A DNA stretch of 64,000 nt from Bacillota bacterium (GCA_023418915.1 JAEZYU010000038.1:124001-188000); one strand, 5' to 3'; positions 8,789-18,542 are shown, numbered from the stretch's first letter. Notes: a model not told the origin generated them from the letters alone. Numbers and translations are program-made.

Positions 8789-11173
8789 TCATTTCATTGT
8801 GACGATCGTCACTCCAGATTCGCCCTCTCCATATTTCCCAAGCCGGAAGCTTTTAACATGGTGATTTGTCTTGAGATATTGCTGTACACCATTCCTTAGC
8901 ATACCGGTGCCTTTCCCGTGAACAATAGTGATCTCGGATAGTCCCGCAATAGCTGCATCATCAAGAAATTTCCCAAGTTCCTGAACGGCCTCCTCCACAT
9001 TCATACCTCTGATGTCAGTTTGTGAAGTAATGTTCATGGTTTTGGACATACCTATCCTTCCTGATCCGATTTTTCGTATTTCCGCAGCCTGATCGTCCAC
9101 CAGCTTCAGGTTTGTTACATGCACATTTATTTTCATGATACCTGCCTGGATGAGTGCATCACCGTCTTTGTCAGGTGGTGTCACAACTGTGCCCTTTTGG
9201 TTCAGATTGATAATAAGTACGCTGTCGCCGGGCTTTAAATTTTCCGGCGGCTTTATAAAGCCCTTTCTGGCAAAAACATTTTCAGATAGAGAGCTTTCAA
9301 GATCGCCTATACTGCTTCTCAATCTCGCCCTTACTTCCTCGGCAGTCTTATTTTTCAATGCTTCATCCTGCTCTTTTGCTGCCCTCTTCATATCATCAAG
9401 CATGCCTTCCACGTCCAGTTTGGCATCAAGTAATATTTTTCTTGCTTCTTCACGTGCTTCGCGGAGCTGCTTTTCCTTTTGCGAAATGAGCTTTTGCTTT
9501 TGTTCCTCCAGTTCCTTTTTCAAGCCCTCTATTTCCAGCCTGTAGCTTTCCGCCTGCAATCGCTCCTTCTCGGACTCGCTGCGGTTTTTTTCTATTTTCA
9601 TCAATACATCTTCAAACTTAATATCCTCTCCGGATAAAAATTCCCTTGCTCTGTCAAGTATAATATCCTTTAGTCCGAGCCTTTTGGATATGGCAAACGC
9701 ATTACTCTTTCCTGGAACCCCTATCAATAGCCGGTAGGTAGGTCTCAGCGTCTCAACATCAAATTCACAACAGGCGTTTTCCACGCCTTCCGTTGTGAGT
9801 GCATATACCTTGAGCTCACTGTAATGTGTCGTGGCAAAGGTGACTGCACCTCTTTTGTGGAGGTTTTCGAGTATAGACATGGCGAGAGCTGCACCTTCTG
9901 TTGGATCAGTACCTGCACCAAGCTCGTCAAAAAGCACCAGTGATCTTCCGTCCGCCTCTGATAAAATATTTACAATATTTTTCATGTGAGAGGAGAAAGT
10001 ACTCAGACTTTGCTCAATGCTTTGTTCATCTCCAATATCGGCATATACTCTGTCAAATATACTCAATTCGGTACCCTCTGCAGCGGGTACGTGCAAACCT
10101 GACTGAGCCATCAGAGTAAACAGCCCGACAGTCTTGAGTGTAACTGTTTTACCACCGGTATTGGGACCGGTAACAACCAGTGTATCGAAACTGTCTCCTG
10201 CCCATAAGTCAATTGGTACGACCGTTTTTTTGTCAAGCAGCGGATGTCTTCCCTTCTTGATATGTATTTTTTTGTCACCGTTCAGCTTTGGACATACGCA
10301 GTTGTTATCCAGGCTAAGCTTTGCTTTTGCAAAAGTAAAATCAAGCTCCGCAAATATGATCATATTTGCTTTCAGAGGCTCGATTATACCGCTGACATCC
10401 ATTGTCAGATCCTGCAGTATGCGATCTATCTCAAGCTGTTCCTTTATCTTCAGCTGCTTTATGCTGTTATTTGCTTCCACTACTGCCATCGGCTCAACAT
10501 ATATGGTAGCTCCGCTTGCTGATGAATCGTGCACTAGTCCGGGAATCTCATTTCTGTGCTCCGCCTTAACCGGTACCACATATCTGTCCCCCCTTAAAGT
10601 CACGAGCGATTCCTGCATGAACTTCGTATACTTGGAGGAATGGATCATGGAATTGAGTTTCTCCTTTATGGAGTTCTGTTGATCCTTGATCTGCCTTCTT
10701 ATGCTCGACAGAGCTGAGCTGGCGCTGTCTGATATTTCCTCCTCGCTGACTACAGCCATGTTGATTTTATCCTCAATACGCTTGTTTGAAGTGATAGAAG
10801 ATATAAGGCTGCTGATATGGTTTTCGGTTTCATCGGTCTTCGGGCTGACTATTGACGAATAATTCTTCATATTCCGTGCAGTACGTAATGTATCTGCAAT
10901 ACGAAGAAGTTCTCCGGGATTGAGTATAGAACCGATTTCCGCTCTCTTGAGGCTGCTTCTGATATCATGGATACCTCCAAGCGGTGGACTGCCCCTTCTG
11001 AGAACATAATCCACGGCATCGGTGGTTTTCTTCAGCATCCTTTTCACGGTTTCAGGCTGTTTTTGCGGACTTAATTCCTTTGCGAGCTCCCTGCCTAGTT
11101 CGCAGGCACATAAACCGATGAGCCTATATATAATTTTATCTAGTTCCAATATCCGTATAGTCCTGTCGTCCAT
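8789..11173 (-). CDS. mutS2: Endonuclease MutS2
   Basis: MutS-family ATPase of 794 residues, the usual length for MutS2, which suppresses recombination and acts on stalled or collided ribosomes. It shows the MutS core and clamp, Walker A GPNTGGKTVTLKT near 335, Walker B LVLFDELGAGTDPTEGAAL, the ST(H/N) box FATTHYSELK, a long charged coiled coil (about 510-620) and a C-terminal Smr domain with DIRGMNVEEA and IVHGKGTGML. It lacks the mismatch-recognition domain of MutS1. The start is ATG with AAGGGA eight bases upstream. Confidence 0.97.
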   Translation of the reverse strand: MDDRTIRILELDKIIYRLIGLCACELGRELAKELSPQKQPETVKRMLKKTTDAVDYVLRRGSPPLGGIHDIRSSLKRAEIGSILNPGELLRIADTLRTARNMKNYSSIVSPKTDETENHISSLISSITSNKRIEDKINMAVVSEEEISDSASSALSSIRRQIKDQQNSIKEKLNSMIHSSKYTKFMQESLVTLRGDRYVVPVKAEHRNEIPGLVHDSSASGATIYVEPMAVVEANNSIKQLKIKEQLEIDRILQDLTMDVSGIIEPLKANMIIFAELDFTFAKAKLSLDNNCVCPKLNGDKKIHIKKGRHPLLDKKTVVPIDLWAGDSFDTLVVTGPNTGGKTVTLKTVGLFTLMAQSGLHVPAAEGTELSIFDRVYADIGDEQSIEQSLSTFSSHMKNIVNILSEADGRSLVLFDELGAGTDPTEGAALAMSILENLHKRGAVTFATTHYSELKVYALTTEGVENACCEFDVETLRPTYRLLIGVPGKSNAFAISKRLGLKDIILDRAREFLSGEDIKFEDVLMKIEKNRSESEKERLQAESYRLEIEGLKKELEEQKQKLISQKEKQLREAREEARKILLDAKLDVEGMLDDMKRAAKEQDEALKNKTAEEVRARLRSSIGDLESSLSENVFARKGFIKPPENLKPGDSVLIINLNQKGTVVTPPDKDGDALIQAGIMKINVHVTNLKLVDDQAAEIRKIGSGRIGMSKTMNITSQTDIRGMNVEEAVQELGKFLDDAAIAGLSEITIVHGKGTGMLRNGVQQYLKTNHHVKSFRLGKYGEGESGVTIVTMK

Positions 11174-11209
11174 TTCATATTTCCCTTATCAGTATTTTCT
11201 GGTCCATTT

Positions 11210-11731
11210 TCATCGCAGCTTTAGCTTAGCTCTGATTTTGTTTCTATAGTAATTTATAAACATAGTGTAGACTATATCATATATAAAAAATACAATTTCA
11301 GCTGCCGCTATCAATATCCCCCATGGCAGCTTCACAGACGGAACTGCTTCAAGCAGTCTGTCTGCGGCTGTGAACACTATGATGACGCAGATATTGAAAT
11401 ATACAAACTTCGAAATATATTCTATTACAATTCTATTTAACTTTTCAATGTAGAATTTGACTATACCATATATTCCAAAGAAAATTACATATGGTATCAA
11501 GGTCAACTTATCCGGGACTATTATCAACGAAAGAAGGCTGGTTGCCATATAAAAGACCCAGCCTGCCCTGATGCCGCCTTCAATTATAGAAATGGAAATA
11601 AAGAAGGAGCTGAGCGCATATAACGATATCGTATTTGTCGGCAGTATATTAGCCAGCAGCATGCATACAACAGCAAGTGCTCCCAGTACTCCGTTGAGCG
11701 CAATACTTTTAGCTTTCAGGGAACCACTCAT
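11210..11731 (-). CDS. Uncharacterised integral membrane protein
   Basis: Protein of 173 residues with about five hydrophobic segments and a basic C-terminus (RNKIRAKLKLR). The opening, a positively charged stretch followed by NGVLGALAVVCMLLAN, resembles small substrate-binding (S) components of ECF transporters, but that is a shape argument only. The ATG at 11731 is chosen because GGGAGG sits eight bases upstream; the ATG six bases earlier would be too close. It is followed closely by mutS2 and preceded by the J-protein gene. Confidence 0.7.
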   Translation of the reverse strand: MSGSLKAKSIALNGVLGALAVVCMLLANILPTNTISLYALSSFFISISIIEGGIRAGWVFYMATSLLSLIIVPDKLTLIPYVIFFGIYGIVKFYIEKLNRIVIEYISKFVYFNICVIIVFTAADRLLEAVPSVKLPWGILIAAAEIVFFIYDIVYTMFINYYRNKIRAKLKLR

Positions 11732-11750
11732 CCCCATACCCTCCCATATA

Positions 11751-12377
11751 TCAGCAACAACCGATCAGATCTCCGCCTGCACATTCACAACAACAGTCAG
11801 AACACCACAGACATTGGCAGATGGTACACAGATCAGGTTCATTTCTGGAGTAGCCTCTGTTGAATGAATTGGTGCGGTATGTGTTGTTTGAGGTGTTCAT
11901 TCTGTTCAGTGCGCTTCTATATTCATAGTTGGAGGGATCCATATTCACTGCCCTCTGTATGTGCGTATATGCTTCATCATACCAGCCCTTGCGCATGAAT
12001 ATCAATCCCCTGAGATAATACCAGTCCGCAGGGCGGCTGCCGGATCTGTCCAGCATATCCTCAGCCAGCTTGATATTTCCGCTGTTGATATGAGATTTTA
12101 CCTGATTGAAAAAATCGCTTCCTTCACCATTGCTCCAGTTTCCGCTGTATGACTGGCCGCTGCCTCCTCCGGACGCATTACCTTTTGCAGAGGCATTCTT
12201 CATAAGATAATCATAAGCTTCATTGATATCTCTTAACTTTTCCTCTGCCAGCTTTGACAGGGGATTGTTCTGGTACTGGTCTGGATGATACTTTTTTACC
12301 AGCTCTCTGTAAGCTATTTTTATTTCATTTTCACTCGCACCTTCTTTGATCCCAAGGACCTCATACGGATTCTTCAA
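11751..12377 (-). CDS. J-domain protein with TPR-like middle and Cys-rich tail
   Basis: Protein of 208 residues. Residues 1-65 form a J domain with the HPD signature (KKYHPDQYQ), expected to stimulate an Hsp70. A Gly/Ser linker follows. A helical tetratricopeptide-like stretch (about 95-160, containing WYYLRGLIFMRKGWYDEAY) comes next. The tail has about eight cysteines (CTICQCLWCSDCCCEC), which could bind zinc or a metal cluster. It lacks the DnaJ zinc finger and C-terminal peptide-binding domain, so it is not DnaJ itself. The start is TTG with GGAG about eleven bases upstream, and the gene overlaps the DUF5685 gene by 17 bases. Confidence 0.85.
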   Translation of the reverse strand: MKNPYEVLGIKEGASENEIKIAYRELVKKYHPDQYQNNPLSKLAEEKLRDINEAYDYLMKNASAKGNASGGGSGQSYSGNWSNGEGSDFFNQVKSHINSGNIKLAEDMLDRSGSRPADWYYLRGLIFMRKGWYDEAYTHIQRAVNMDPSNYEYRSALNRMNTSNNTYRTNSFNRGYSRNEPDLCTICQCLWCSDCCCECAGGDLIGCC

Positions 12378-13248
12378 TTTCGCTGCATCTCCTTATACCA
12401 AGAGTTTTTTCAGTTTTTCTGAGCATTCCCATATATATTATGTTTTCCAGTATGCCTTTATTTGCTTTTATTTCGAGCAATTCAAATGCCCTTGATATTT
12501 CATTGAGTGAGTATATCAGCGTAAATTCGACCTTGCTCTGTATCTTCTGCTTGAACTCACTCACATCCTGTATGTCATATCCGAATTGATAGATAAGCGG
12601 GTTGTAGTTTTGGTTCTTTAAGTCATTTTCAATATCATCATAAGCATCTATCAGGTAAATCCACTTACCCAGGTTGTAACCTATCCATCGCAGTATCTTC
12701 TCCGTTTTACCGTCAGTACAGACAGGCTCGTATGCAGTAATCTCCTCCATCAGCTTAGCAAAAGGTTCTGCCGCCATATCCATTGAAGCACATTTCTCCC
12801 TTTCCAGACGTGTCAGTTCATTTAGCTGCGATTCCATAAATTCACACTTGTCCTCGTACTGCTTTCTCAGTTTCCTGAAGACCCTTTTTAAAAGAACCAA
12901 TGCCGAGGTTGAAATGACCGATGCTTCGTCGCGCTTCTTATCTTCCAGATTATAATACGCCAGTATGATATTAATGTCTGATGCATAATCAACTATGGAG
13001 CTTTCGCTTATCATATGTCTTTTTTCCAGAGGATGGGCAACACAGCGCTTTTTTTGCACCTTGATACGTTCCTGTGCGATTGCTGACAGCAAAACTGCCA
13101 GAAATGCAGAATCGTAATTGAGCGTCAGTCGTTTCAACTGGCCGTGACGTTTGCCGATGGACCGGCATACGCCGCAATAATAAGCCCGGAATAGTTCATA
13201 CTCTTTTATTTTCATTTCCGGCTTTTCCGGAACGATATAACCGAACAT
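12361..13248 (-). CDS. DUF5685 family protein
   Basis: Protein of 295 residues starting MFGYIVPEKPEMK, with Cys pairs near the N-terminus (YYCGVCRSIGKRHG) and a mostly helical body. This matches what I recognise as DUF5685, a Firmicutes family of unknown function. The downstream J-protein gene overlaps its end by 17 bases, so the two are almost certainly cotranslated and may work together. The start ATG has AAAGGG four bases upstream. Confidence 0.8.
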   Translation of the reverse strand: MFGYIVPEKPEMKIKEYELFRAYYCGVCRSIGKRHGQLKRLTLNYDSAFLAVLLSAIAQERIKVQKKRCVAHPLEKRHMISESSIVDYASDINIILAYYNLEDKKRDEASVISTSALVLLKRVFRKLRKQYEDKCEFMESQLNELTRLEREKCASMDMAAEPFAKLMEEITAYEPVCTDGKTEKILRWIGYNLGKWIYLIDAYDDIENDLKNQNYNPLIYQFGYDIQDVSEFKQKIQSKVEFTLIYSLNEISRAFELLEIKANKGILENIIYMGMLRKTEKTLGIRRCSEIEESV

Positions 13249-13260
13249 AGGACCCTTTCG

Positions 13261-13803
13261 CTACTTCTGCTGTTTTAGTTTAAGGTACGATCTAAGATAC
13301 ATAAAGAATGCGAACAATGCCGTTGCGACAGCAAGTATGAAAAACAGCTGGTTCAGCGCCACTCCAAACAGATTCCACACGCCGAAGGGCTCTTCAAACA
13401 TCAGCATTATGATTGCCAGATAAAAAATGACAGTGGTCATTTTGCCATACCAATTGGCAGAAACAACATATTTCTTTTGTTTGTACAGCACCAGTGCACC
13501 CAGACCCATCAAAATCTCCTTTGCCAGTATTATCATGACCAGTTCAATGGGAATTATCTTCAATACCAGTGAAAGTATAGCAATGGCCGTTATTTGCATT
13601 AGCTTGTCCGCCATAGGATCTGCTATTTTTCCCCAGGATGTGACTAAATTATATTTTCTGGCTATATAGCCATCAAGCACATCAGTCAATCCCCCTGCAA
13701 GGAACAACAGCATCGCTGTAAGGTAATGATGTGTGCTGAGAAAGTATGCAAATACAGGTATCAACATAAAGCGCAGTATTGTCAGTATATTAGGTATATT
13801 CAT
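13261..13803 (-). CDS. pgsA: CDP-diacylglycerol-glycerol-3-phosphate 3-phosphatidyltransferase
   Basis: Membrane enzyme of 180 residues that makes phosphatidylglycerol phosphate from CDP-diacylglycerol and glycerol-3-phosphate, the committed step to phosphatidylglycerol and cardiolipin. The CDP-alcohol phosphatidyltransferase signature D-x2-DG-x2-AR-x8-G-x3-D-x3-D is complete (DVLDGYIAR ... GKIADPMADK, about 41-67). Four or five membrane segments are evident. It is collinear with the DUF5685 and J-protein genes. Confidence 0.95.
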   Translation of the reverse strand: MNIPNILTILRFMLIPVFAYFLSTHHYLTAMLLFLAGGLTDVLDGYIARKYNLVTSWGKIADPMADKLMQITAIAILSLVLKIIPIELVMIILAKEILMGLGALVLYKQKKYVVSANWYGKMTTVIFYLAIIMLMFEEPFGVWNLFGVALNQLFFILAVATALFAFFMYLRSYLKLKQQK

Positions 13804-13879
13804 AACTCACCGCCTAGGTTGTTTATACTATAGTTTACCATATAAAAACGGCACTGTACAATTATACGAATCGCTCAGC

Positions 13880-14302
13880 TCATTTGTCTTTTGAAGCCCT
13901 TTCTATCAGTTCAAATATTTCAGGCATAAACTTTCTGACATTCACAGGCTTAAGATCCCGGTTGGTCCAGCAGTGCATTGTCTCACCCTCTGTCAATACC
14001 CTGTCCTCTCCCGAGCGAACGACCTCATAATGAAACAGCAGTCTTGTACCGGAATAATCCTGGATACCAGTCCTTATTATTATATTGTCCTCATATCTTG
14101 CAAAGCCTTTAAATGTACACTTCAGCTCGAGCAGAGGGAGCATCGCACCCTTTTCTTCAATCACTGAGTAAGGCATCCCCATTTTCCTGATAAAATCAGT
14201 TCTTCCTGCTTCAAACCAGACGGGATAATTGGAATGGTGCACAACACCCATCTGGTCTGTTTCTGCATATCTGACCGTTATTGGTGTTTCTGTTATAATC
14301 AT
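13880..14302 (-). CDS. Hotdog-fold acyl-CoA thioesterase (4HBT/YbgC type)
   Basis: Protein of 140 residues of the 4-hydroxybenzoyl-CoA thioesterase superfamily. The N-terminal active-site segment RYAETDQMGVVHHSNYPVWF has the catalytic Asp and the H-x-N/Y pattern of YbgC/FadM enzymes. It probably hydrolyses an acyl-CoA or acyl-carrier-protein thioester; the substrate cannot be told from sequence. It stands between pgsA and a terminator, so it is probably transcribed on its own. Confidence 0.85.
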   Translation of the reverse strand: MIITETPITVRYAETDQMGVVHHSNYPVWFEAGRTDFIRKMGMPYSVIEEKGAMLPLLELKCTFKGFARYEDNIIIRTGIQDYSGTRLLFHYEVVRSGEDRVLTEGETMHCWTNRDLKPVNVRKFMPEIFELIERASKDK

Positions 14303-14325
14303 TCTATCTCTCCATTTTAGACCCT

Positions 14326-14360
14326 TAAAAAATTAAGCCCGTGTCTTGGTTATACACGGG
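14326..14360 (-). terminator. Intrinsic terminator after the 65-residue protein gene
   Basis: A 7-bp stem CCCGTGT/ACACGGG (14338-14360) with a nine-base loop. On the minus strand it is followed by CTTAATTTTTT. It separates the mtrB region from the thioesterase gene. Confidence 0.8.
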
Positions 14361-14394
14361 ATTGGACTTCTGTACTTTGTTTTAGACTTACGCT

Positions 14395-14592
14395 TTAATA
14401 ACCTTTTTCAATAATGACACTATGCGCTTCTTCCACCTCTGCTTCCGGAACAAGCACTTCATAATAATTATCGTTGTTTTCATGGTTCTTGCTTATAGGC
14501 CTGAGTTTAACGAGGATTCCCTCTTTAGTGAGCAATTCCTGAAGTGCTGTAGCAATTTCTTTGCTTTGTGCCATGTATACCACTGTCCACAT
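14395..14592 (-). CDS. Small conserved protein, DUF2007-like
   Basis: A 65-residue protein, MWTVVYMAQSKE followed by a ferredoxin-like alternation (EILLTKEGI-like helix, YYEVLVPEAEVEEA). The overall form matches the short putative signal-transducing DUF2007 fold that often trails other genes in Clostridia. Function is unknown. It follows mtrB by about 20 bases, so the two are probably cotranscribed and end at the terminator at 14326-14360. Confidence 0.7.
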   Translation of the reverse strand: MWTVVYMAQSKEIATALQELLTKEGILVKLRPISKNHENNDNYYEVLVPEAEVEEAHSVIIEKGY

Positions 14593-14614
14593 TTATAACA
14601 CGCCCCTTTTTGGA

Positions 14615-14848
14615 CTATTCACCGGAATTGATTTCACCATGGCGGCATAAGATCCTGGATTTTCCTCTCACCTTTATAGCGGAAGTATTCTCCGTAAACT
14701 GAGCTATTAATACTTCACCCTTATCAAGTTTTTCTGTATGATGGAATTTGGTATCCCTGCCCCTGGTAAGACCTATAACATTGACTCCGTTTTCTTCAGC
14801 CCTTATAACAACATATTCTTCCAGTACCTTGTCCAATTCCCAATCCAA
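14615..14848 (-). CDS. mtrB: Trp RNA-binding attenuation protein (TRAP)
   Basis: A 77-residue homologue of Bacillus TRAP, the 11-subunit ring that binds tryptophan and then (G/U)AG repeats to attenuate trp gene expression. The match is close: VNVIGLTRGRDTKFHH, EKLDKGE, IAQFTENTSAIKVRG. The RNA-contacting residues equivalent to Bacillus K37, K56 and R58 are present (K40, K59, R61), as is the Thr/His/Gly-rich tryptophan pocket. I take the TTG at 14848, five bases after GAGGTGG, rather than the GTG at 14857 that overlaps that SD. No trp gene, anti-TRAP gene or clear TRAP-binding leader is in the window. Confidence 0.93.
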   Translation of the reverse strand: MDWELDKVLEEYVVIRAEENGVNVIGLTRGRDTKFHHTEKLDKGEVLIAQFTENTSAIKVRGKSRILCRHGEINSGE

Positions 14849-14954
14849 AAAAACCACCTCGAAATAACTATATATTATTTCATATGAAAAATCAACACAA
14901 ATTGTCCATGTGATGGGTAAAAGCCTTTAAACTATATACTTTAGCGCAACACCG

Positions 14955-17900
14955 CTATTTGGGTATTTCTTTAGTAACAATTTTTACATTTTTTTCACCA
15001 AACCGTTCAACAAGTTCGCTCAGCAGTGTATCGCAGACTTCAACATGATAATCTCCAATATCACATTTTGTAATATTTCCCACATCGTCCGATTTGCAAA
15101 AAATCACAGGAGTCATTCCGTTGAAATACTTCAATAACGCTGTTACTGACTTCATCATGTCGCAGTCTTCCGGCATTTCCGATTTAATATAAAGCTTTTC
15201 CTTCCATCCGATTCTCTTTACTGCACCATCTGTGCTATTATTCCCGCCTATCGTATTCGTTACATCCTTTTTCTGGATCATTCGCACATTTTCACATATT
15301 ATTTTTGGCAGTTCCTCTTCTTTTATACTGATACGTCCGTCAATAAAAACTGCATTTTCACTGACCAGCAATGATCTATACCTTTTGAGCACGGTCGGGA
15401 AAACTATGACCTCCATACTGCCGTAAAGGTCCTCCAGAGTAACAAAGGCCATAAGATTATTGCTTTTTGTGGTTTTTGCCTTAATGTCAGTAATTATACC
15501 TCCGACAGTGACCAGAATGCCGTCAGTAATACTTTTGCCTCCTGTACCGCCTGAATTTCCTTCATCCTGTGCGGTATCCACAGAATTTATGAGCGTGCTG
15601 TCCAACGTCGTCTGTTCCAGTATCTCTTCTTCAAACTCTCTGAGAGGATGACCTGATACATACAGTCCCAGCATCTCCTTCTCCATGGATAACAGCATCT
15701 TTTGGGAAAATTCCTTAAGCTCGGGGTAGTTTTCCTCATTTTTTACAGTCTGCATCTCTCCAGGCATCTCAAACAATGAAAGCTGTCCGTCAACCTTGCT
15801 CTTTCTATTCTGCTGGGCTCCGTCAAGAAGCCTTTCGTATACTGCCATCATTTTTGATCTATATACGCCGAATGAATCAAAAGCACCGCATTTGATCAGG
15901 CTCTCAACACACCTTTTGTTGAAATCCCTTCCTCCTATTCGCTCGCAAAATTCACCAAAGCTTTTAAACAGGCCATTCTCGTTCCGTTCATCAATAAGCT
16001 CCCGGACGGCATTCTCCCCAACATTTTTGACCGCAGCCATTCCGAACCGTATTTTTTTGTTGACAACGGTGAATCTGACATTGCTTTCATTCACATCCGG
16101 CGGCAGAACTTCAATTCCTGCCTGTTTGCACTCATGTACATAGTACGATATCTTGTCACTGCTTCCAAGAAAGCTGTTTAACGATGCAGCCATGAATTCG
16201 ACAGGGTAGTAATACTTCAGCCATGCGGTCTGATAAGCAACTACGGCATATGCTGCAGCGTGAGACTTATTGAAGGCATAGCTGGCAAAATCCATCATTT
16301 GATCGAATATGCGGTCCGCAGTCTTCTCGTCAACACCGTTTCTGACAGCTCCCTTTACTATGACATTGCCGTCTTCATCAACAATGCCGTGTATAAAATT
16401 CTCTCTCTCCTTTTGCATGACATCGTGCTTTTTCTTAGACATCGCCCTTCGCACGAGGTCGGATCGGCCATACGAATACCCTGCAAGATCCCTGACTATC
16501 TGCATTACCTGTTCCTGATAAACCATGCAGCCGTATGTTACATCTAGTATCCCTTCGAGCAGCGGATGTTCATATGTGATCATTTCCAGGTTGTTTTTGT
16601 TTCTAATATATTTGGGGATCGAATCCATAGGTCCCGGCCGATATAGTGAAATTCCTGCAATGATATCTTCCAGCGAAGCAGGCTGCAGTTCCTTCATGAA
16701 CTGCGTCATCCCTGTGCTTTCAAGCTGGAATATACCTGATGTTTTGCCTTCTCCTATCAGCTTGAATATAGCAGGGTCACTCATTTCAAGCTTATCTATG
16801 TCGATTTTGATACCATGGTTCCTGTAAATAAGGTCTGCCGCATCTCTTATTACTGTTAGGGTGCGCAGCCCAAGAAAGTCCATTTTCAGCAGTCCGAGCT
16901 CCTCGAGAAGACCCATTGGAAACTGAGTTGTCACACTTTCATCATTTTTCTGAAGCGGTACATATTCCGTTATGGGATCTTTGGAAATAACAACTCCGGC
17001 CGCATGAGTACTGGCATGTCTTGGCAGCCCCTCCAGAAGCTTTGCCGTATCGATCAGCTCCTGTGTTTGTTCATCCTCTTCATATTTCATTTTCAACTCA
17101 GGATTTAATTCAAGTGCCTTATTGATGTTCATACCGATCTGAAACGGTATCATTTTTGCGATCAAGTCCACTTCACCATACGGGATATCCAGCGCTCTGC
17201 CCACATCCCTGATAGCAGCCCTTGCTGCCATAGTCCCAAAGGTGATTATCTGTGCAACTCTGTCCTCTCCGTATTTACGCACGACATAATCGATAACCTC
17301 CTGCCTTCGTTCATAGCAGAAGTCGATATCGATATCAGGCATCGTCACCCTTTCAGGATTGAGGAATCGTTCAAAGAGCAGGTTATATTTTAGTGGATCC
17401 ACACTGGTGATACCCAGTGAATATGCCACAAGACTCCCTGCGGCAGAACCTCTCCCCGGACCGACTCGAATGCCGTTGTCTCTGGCATATTTAATAAAAT
17501 CCCATACTATAAGGAAATAATCGACGTATCCCATCTGCCTGATCACCTGCAGCTCGTACTCAAGCCTTTGCCGGTACACCTGATCTGCTGCAGCTTCTCC
17601 ATAACGCCATATGAGTCCTTGTTCACAAAGACCGCTGAGGTATTCATATGGATCCTTGTTATCGGGGACGTCGAATTTGGGTAAGTGAAGCTTGTTGAAC
17701 TCCAATTCCACATTACAGCTCTCAGCTATACGTACAGTGTTTTCCAAAGCCTCCGGGATATTTCTGAAAGCCTCTCTCATTTCATCCTCAGACTTTATAT
17801 AAAACTCGTCTGTGCTGAACCTCATTCGATCCTCATCGGTGATCTTCCTGCCGGTCTGTATGCACAACAGTACTTCATGGGCTCTTGCATCCCCGCGTCT

Positions 17901-18542
17901 GAGATAATGGGCGTCATTCGTCGCAGCCAGAGGGATGCCGGTCTCATTTGAGAGTTTTATCAGACTCTGGTTGACAAGGTTCTGTTCTTCGATTCCGTTG
18001 TTCTGCAGTTCAAGGAAAAAATTGCCCTGGCCGAATATCTCGTTGTATTCAAATGCTTTGTCCCTGGCTTTTTTTAAGTCGCCATTCAATATCGCAGATG
18101 GTATGTCGCCCGACAAACAGGCGCTGAGGGCAGTTATGCCTTTTGAATGTTTCCTGAGCACATCCATATCGATCCTGGGCTTGTAATAAAACCCCTCAGT
18201 AAAGCCTATAGATACTATCTTCATGAGGTTTCTGTAACCTTCATTGTCTCTGGCAAGCAGTACAAGGTGTCCCTGATCCGCATCTACTCCCGGCTGCTTA
18301 TCGAAACGAGTACGCTTTGCAGTATACACTTCGCAACCAAGTATCGGCTTTATCCCATTTTTTACAGCTTCCTTGTAGAATTCCACTACACCATACATGA
18401 CACCATGATCAGTAATCGCCATGCTGTGCATACCAAGCTCTGCAGCACGTGCGATCAAATCGCGTATTCTGTTCGCTCCGTCAAGCAGGCTGTATTCCGT
18501 ATGGACATGAAGATGGACAAAACCGGACGATTGCGTTTGCAT
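14955..18542 (-). CDS. dnaE: DNA polymerase III alpha subunit, DnaE type
   Basis: Replicative polymerase subunit of 1195 residues. An N-terminal PHP domain (HLHVHTEYSLLDGANR) is followed by a C-family polymerase core with the catalytic aspartates in PDIDIDF, then tandem HhH, and an OB fold with a C-terminal segment after about residue 980 (DGILVTVGGIITDIK). Length and architecture fit DnaE1/DnaE3 rather than PolC, which has an inserted exonuclease. The start ATG has AGAGG six bases upstream. The leader contains a strong palindrome (18568-18600). Confidence 0.97.
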   Translation of the reverse strand: MQTQSSGFVHLHVHTEYSLLDGANRIRDLIARAAELGMHSMAITDHGVMYGVVEFYKEAVKNGIKPILGCEVYTAKRTRFDKQPGVDADQGHLVLLARDNEGYRNLMKIVSIGFTEGFYYKPRIDMDVLRKHSKGITALSACLSGDIPSAILNGDLKKARDKAFEYNEIFGQGNFFLELQNNGIEEQNLVNQSLIKLSNETGIPLAATNDAHYLRRGDARAHEVLLCIQTGRKITDEDRMRFSTDEFYIKSEDEMREAFRNIPEALENTVRIAESCNVELEFNKLHLPKFDVPDNKDPYEYLSGLCEQGLIWRYGEAAADQVYRQRLEYELQVIRQMGYVDYFLIVWDFIKYARDNGIRVGPGRGSAAGSLVAYSLGITSVDPLKYNLLFERFLNPERVTMPDIDIDFCYERRQEVIDYVVRKYGEDRVAQIITFGTMAARAAIRDVGRALDIPYGEVDLIAKMIPFQIGMNINKALELNPELKMKYEEDEQTQELIDTAKLLEGLPRHASTHAAGVVISKDPITEYVPLQKNDESVTTQFPMGLLEELGLLKMDFLGLRTLTVIRDAADLIYRNHGIKIDIDKLEMSDPAIFKLIGEGKTSGIFQLESTGMTQFMKELQPASLEDIIAGISLYRPGPMDSIPKYIRNKNNLEMITYEHPLLEGILDVTYGCMVYQEQVMQIVRDLAGYSYGRSDLVRRAMSKKKHDVMQKERENFIHGIVDEDGNVIVKGAVRNGVDEKTADRIFDQMMDFASYAFNKSHAAAYAVVAYQTAWLKYYYPVEFMAASLNSFLGSSDKISYYVHECKQAGIEVLPPDVNESNVRFTVVNKKIRFGMAAVKNVGENAVRELIDERNENGLFKSFGEFCERIGGRDFNKRCVESLIKCGAFDSFGVYRSKMMAVYERLLDGAQQNRKSKVDGQLSLFEMPGEMQTVKNEENYPELKEFSQKMLLSMEKEMLGLYVSGHPLREFEEEILEQTTLDSTLINSVDTAQDEGNSGGTGGKSITDGILVTVGGIITDIKAKTTKSNNLMAFVTLEDLYGSMEVIVFPTVLKRYRSLLVSENAVFIDGRISIKEEELPKIICENVRMIQKKDVTNTIGGNNSTDGAVKRIGWKEKLYIKSEMPEDCDMMKSVTALLKYFNGMTPVIFCKSDDVGNITKCDIGDYHVEVCDTLLSELVERFGEKNVKIVTKEIPK

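Noticed and set aside
13880..14302. The thioesterase as a partner of the NRPS
   Set aside because: It lies 5 kb away among lipid genes with its own expression unit; nothing links it to the synthetase.
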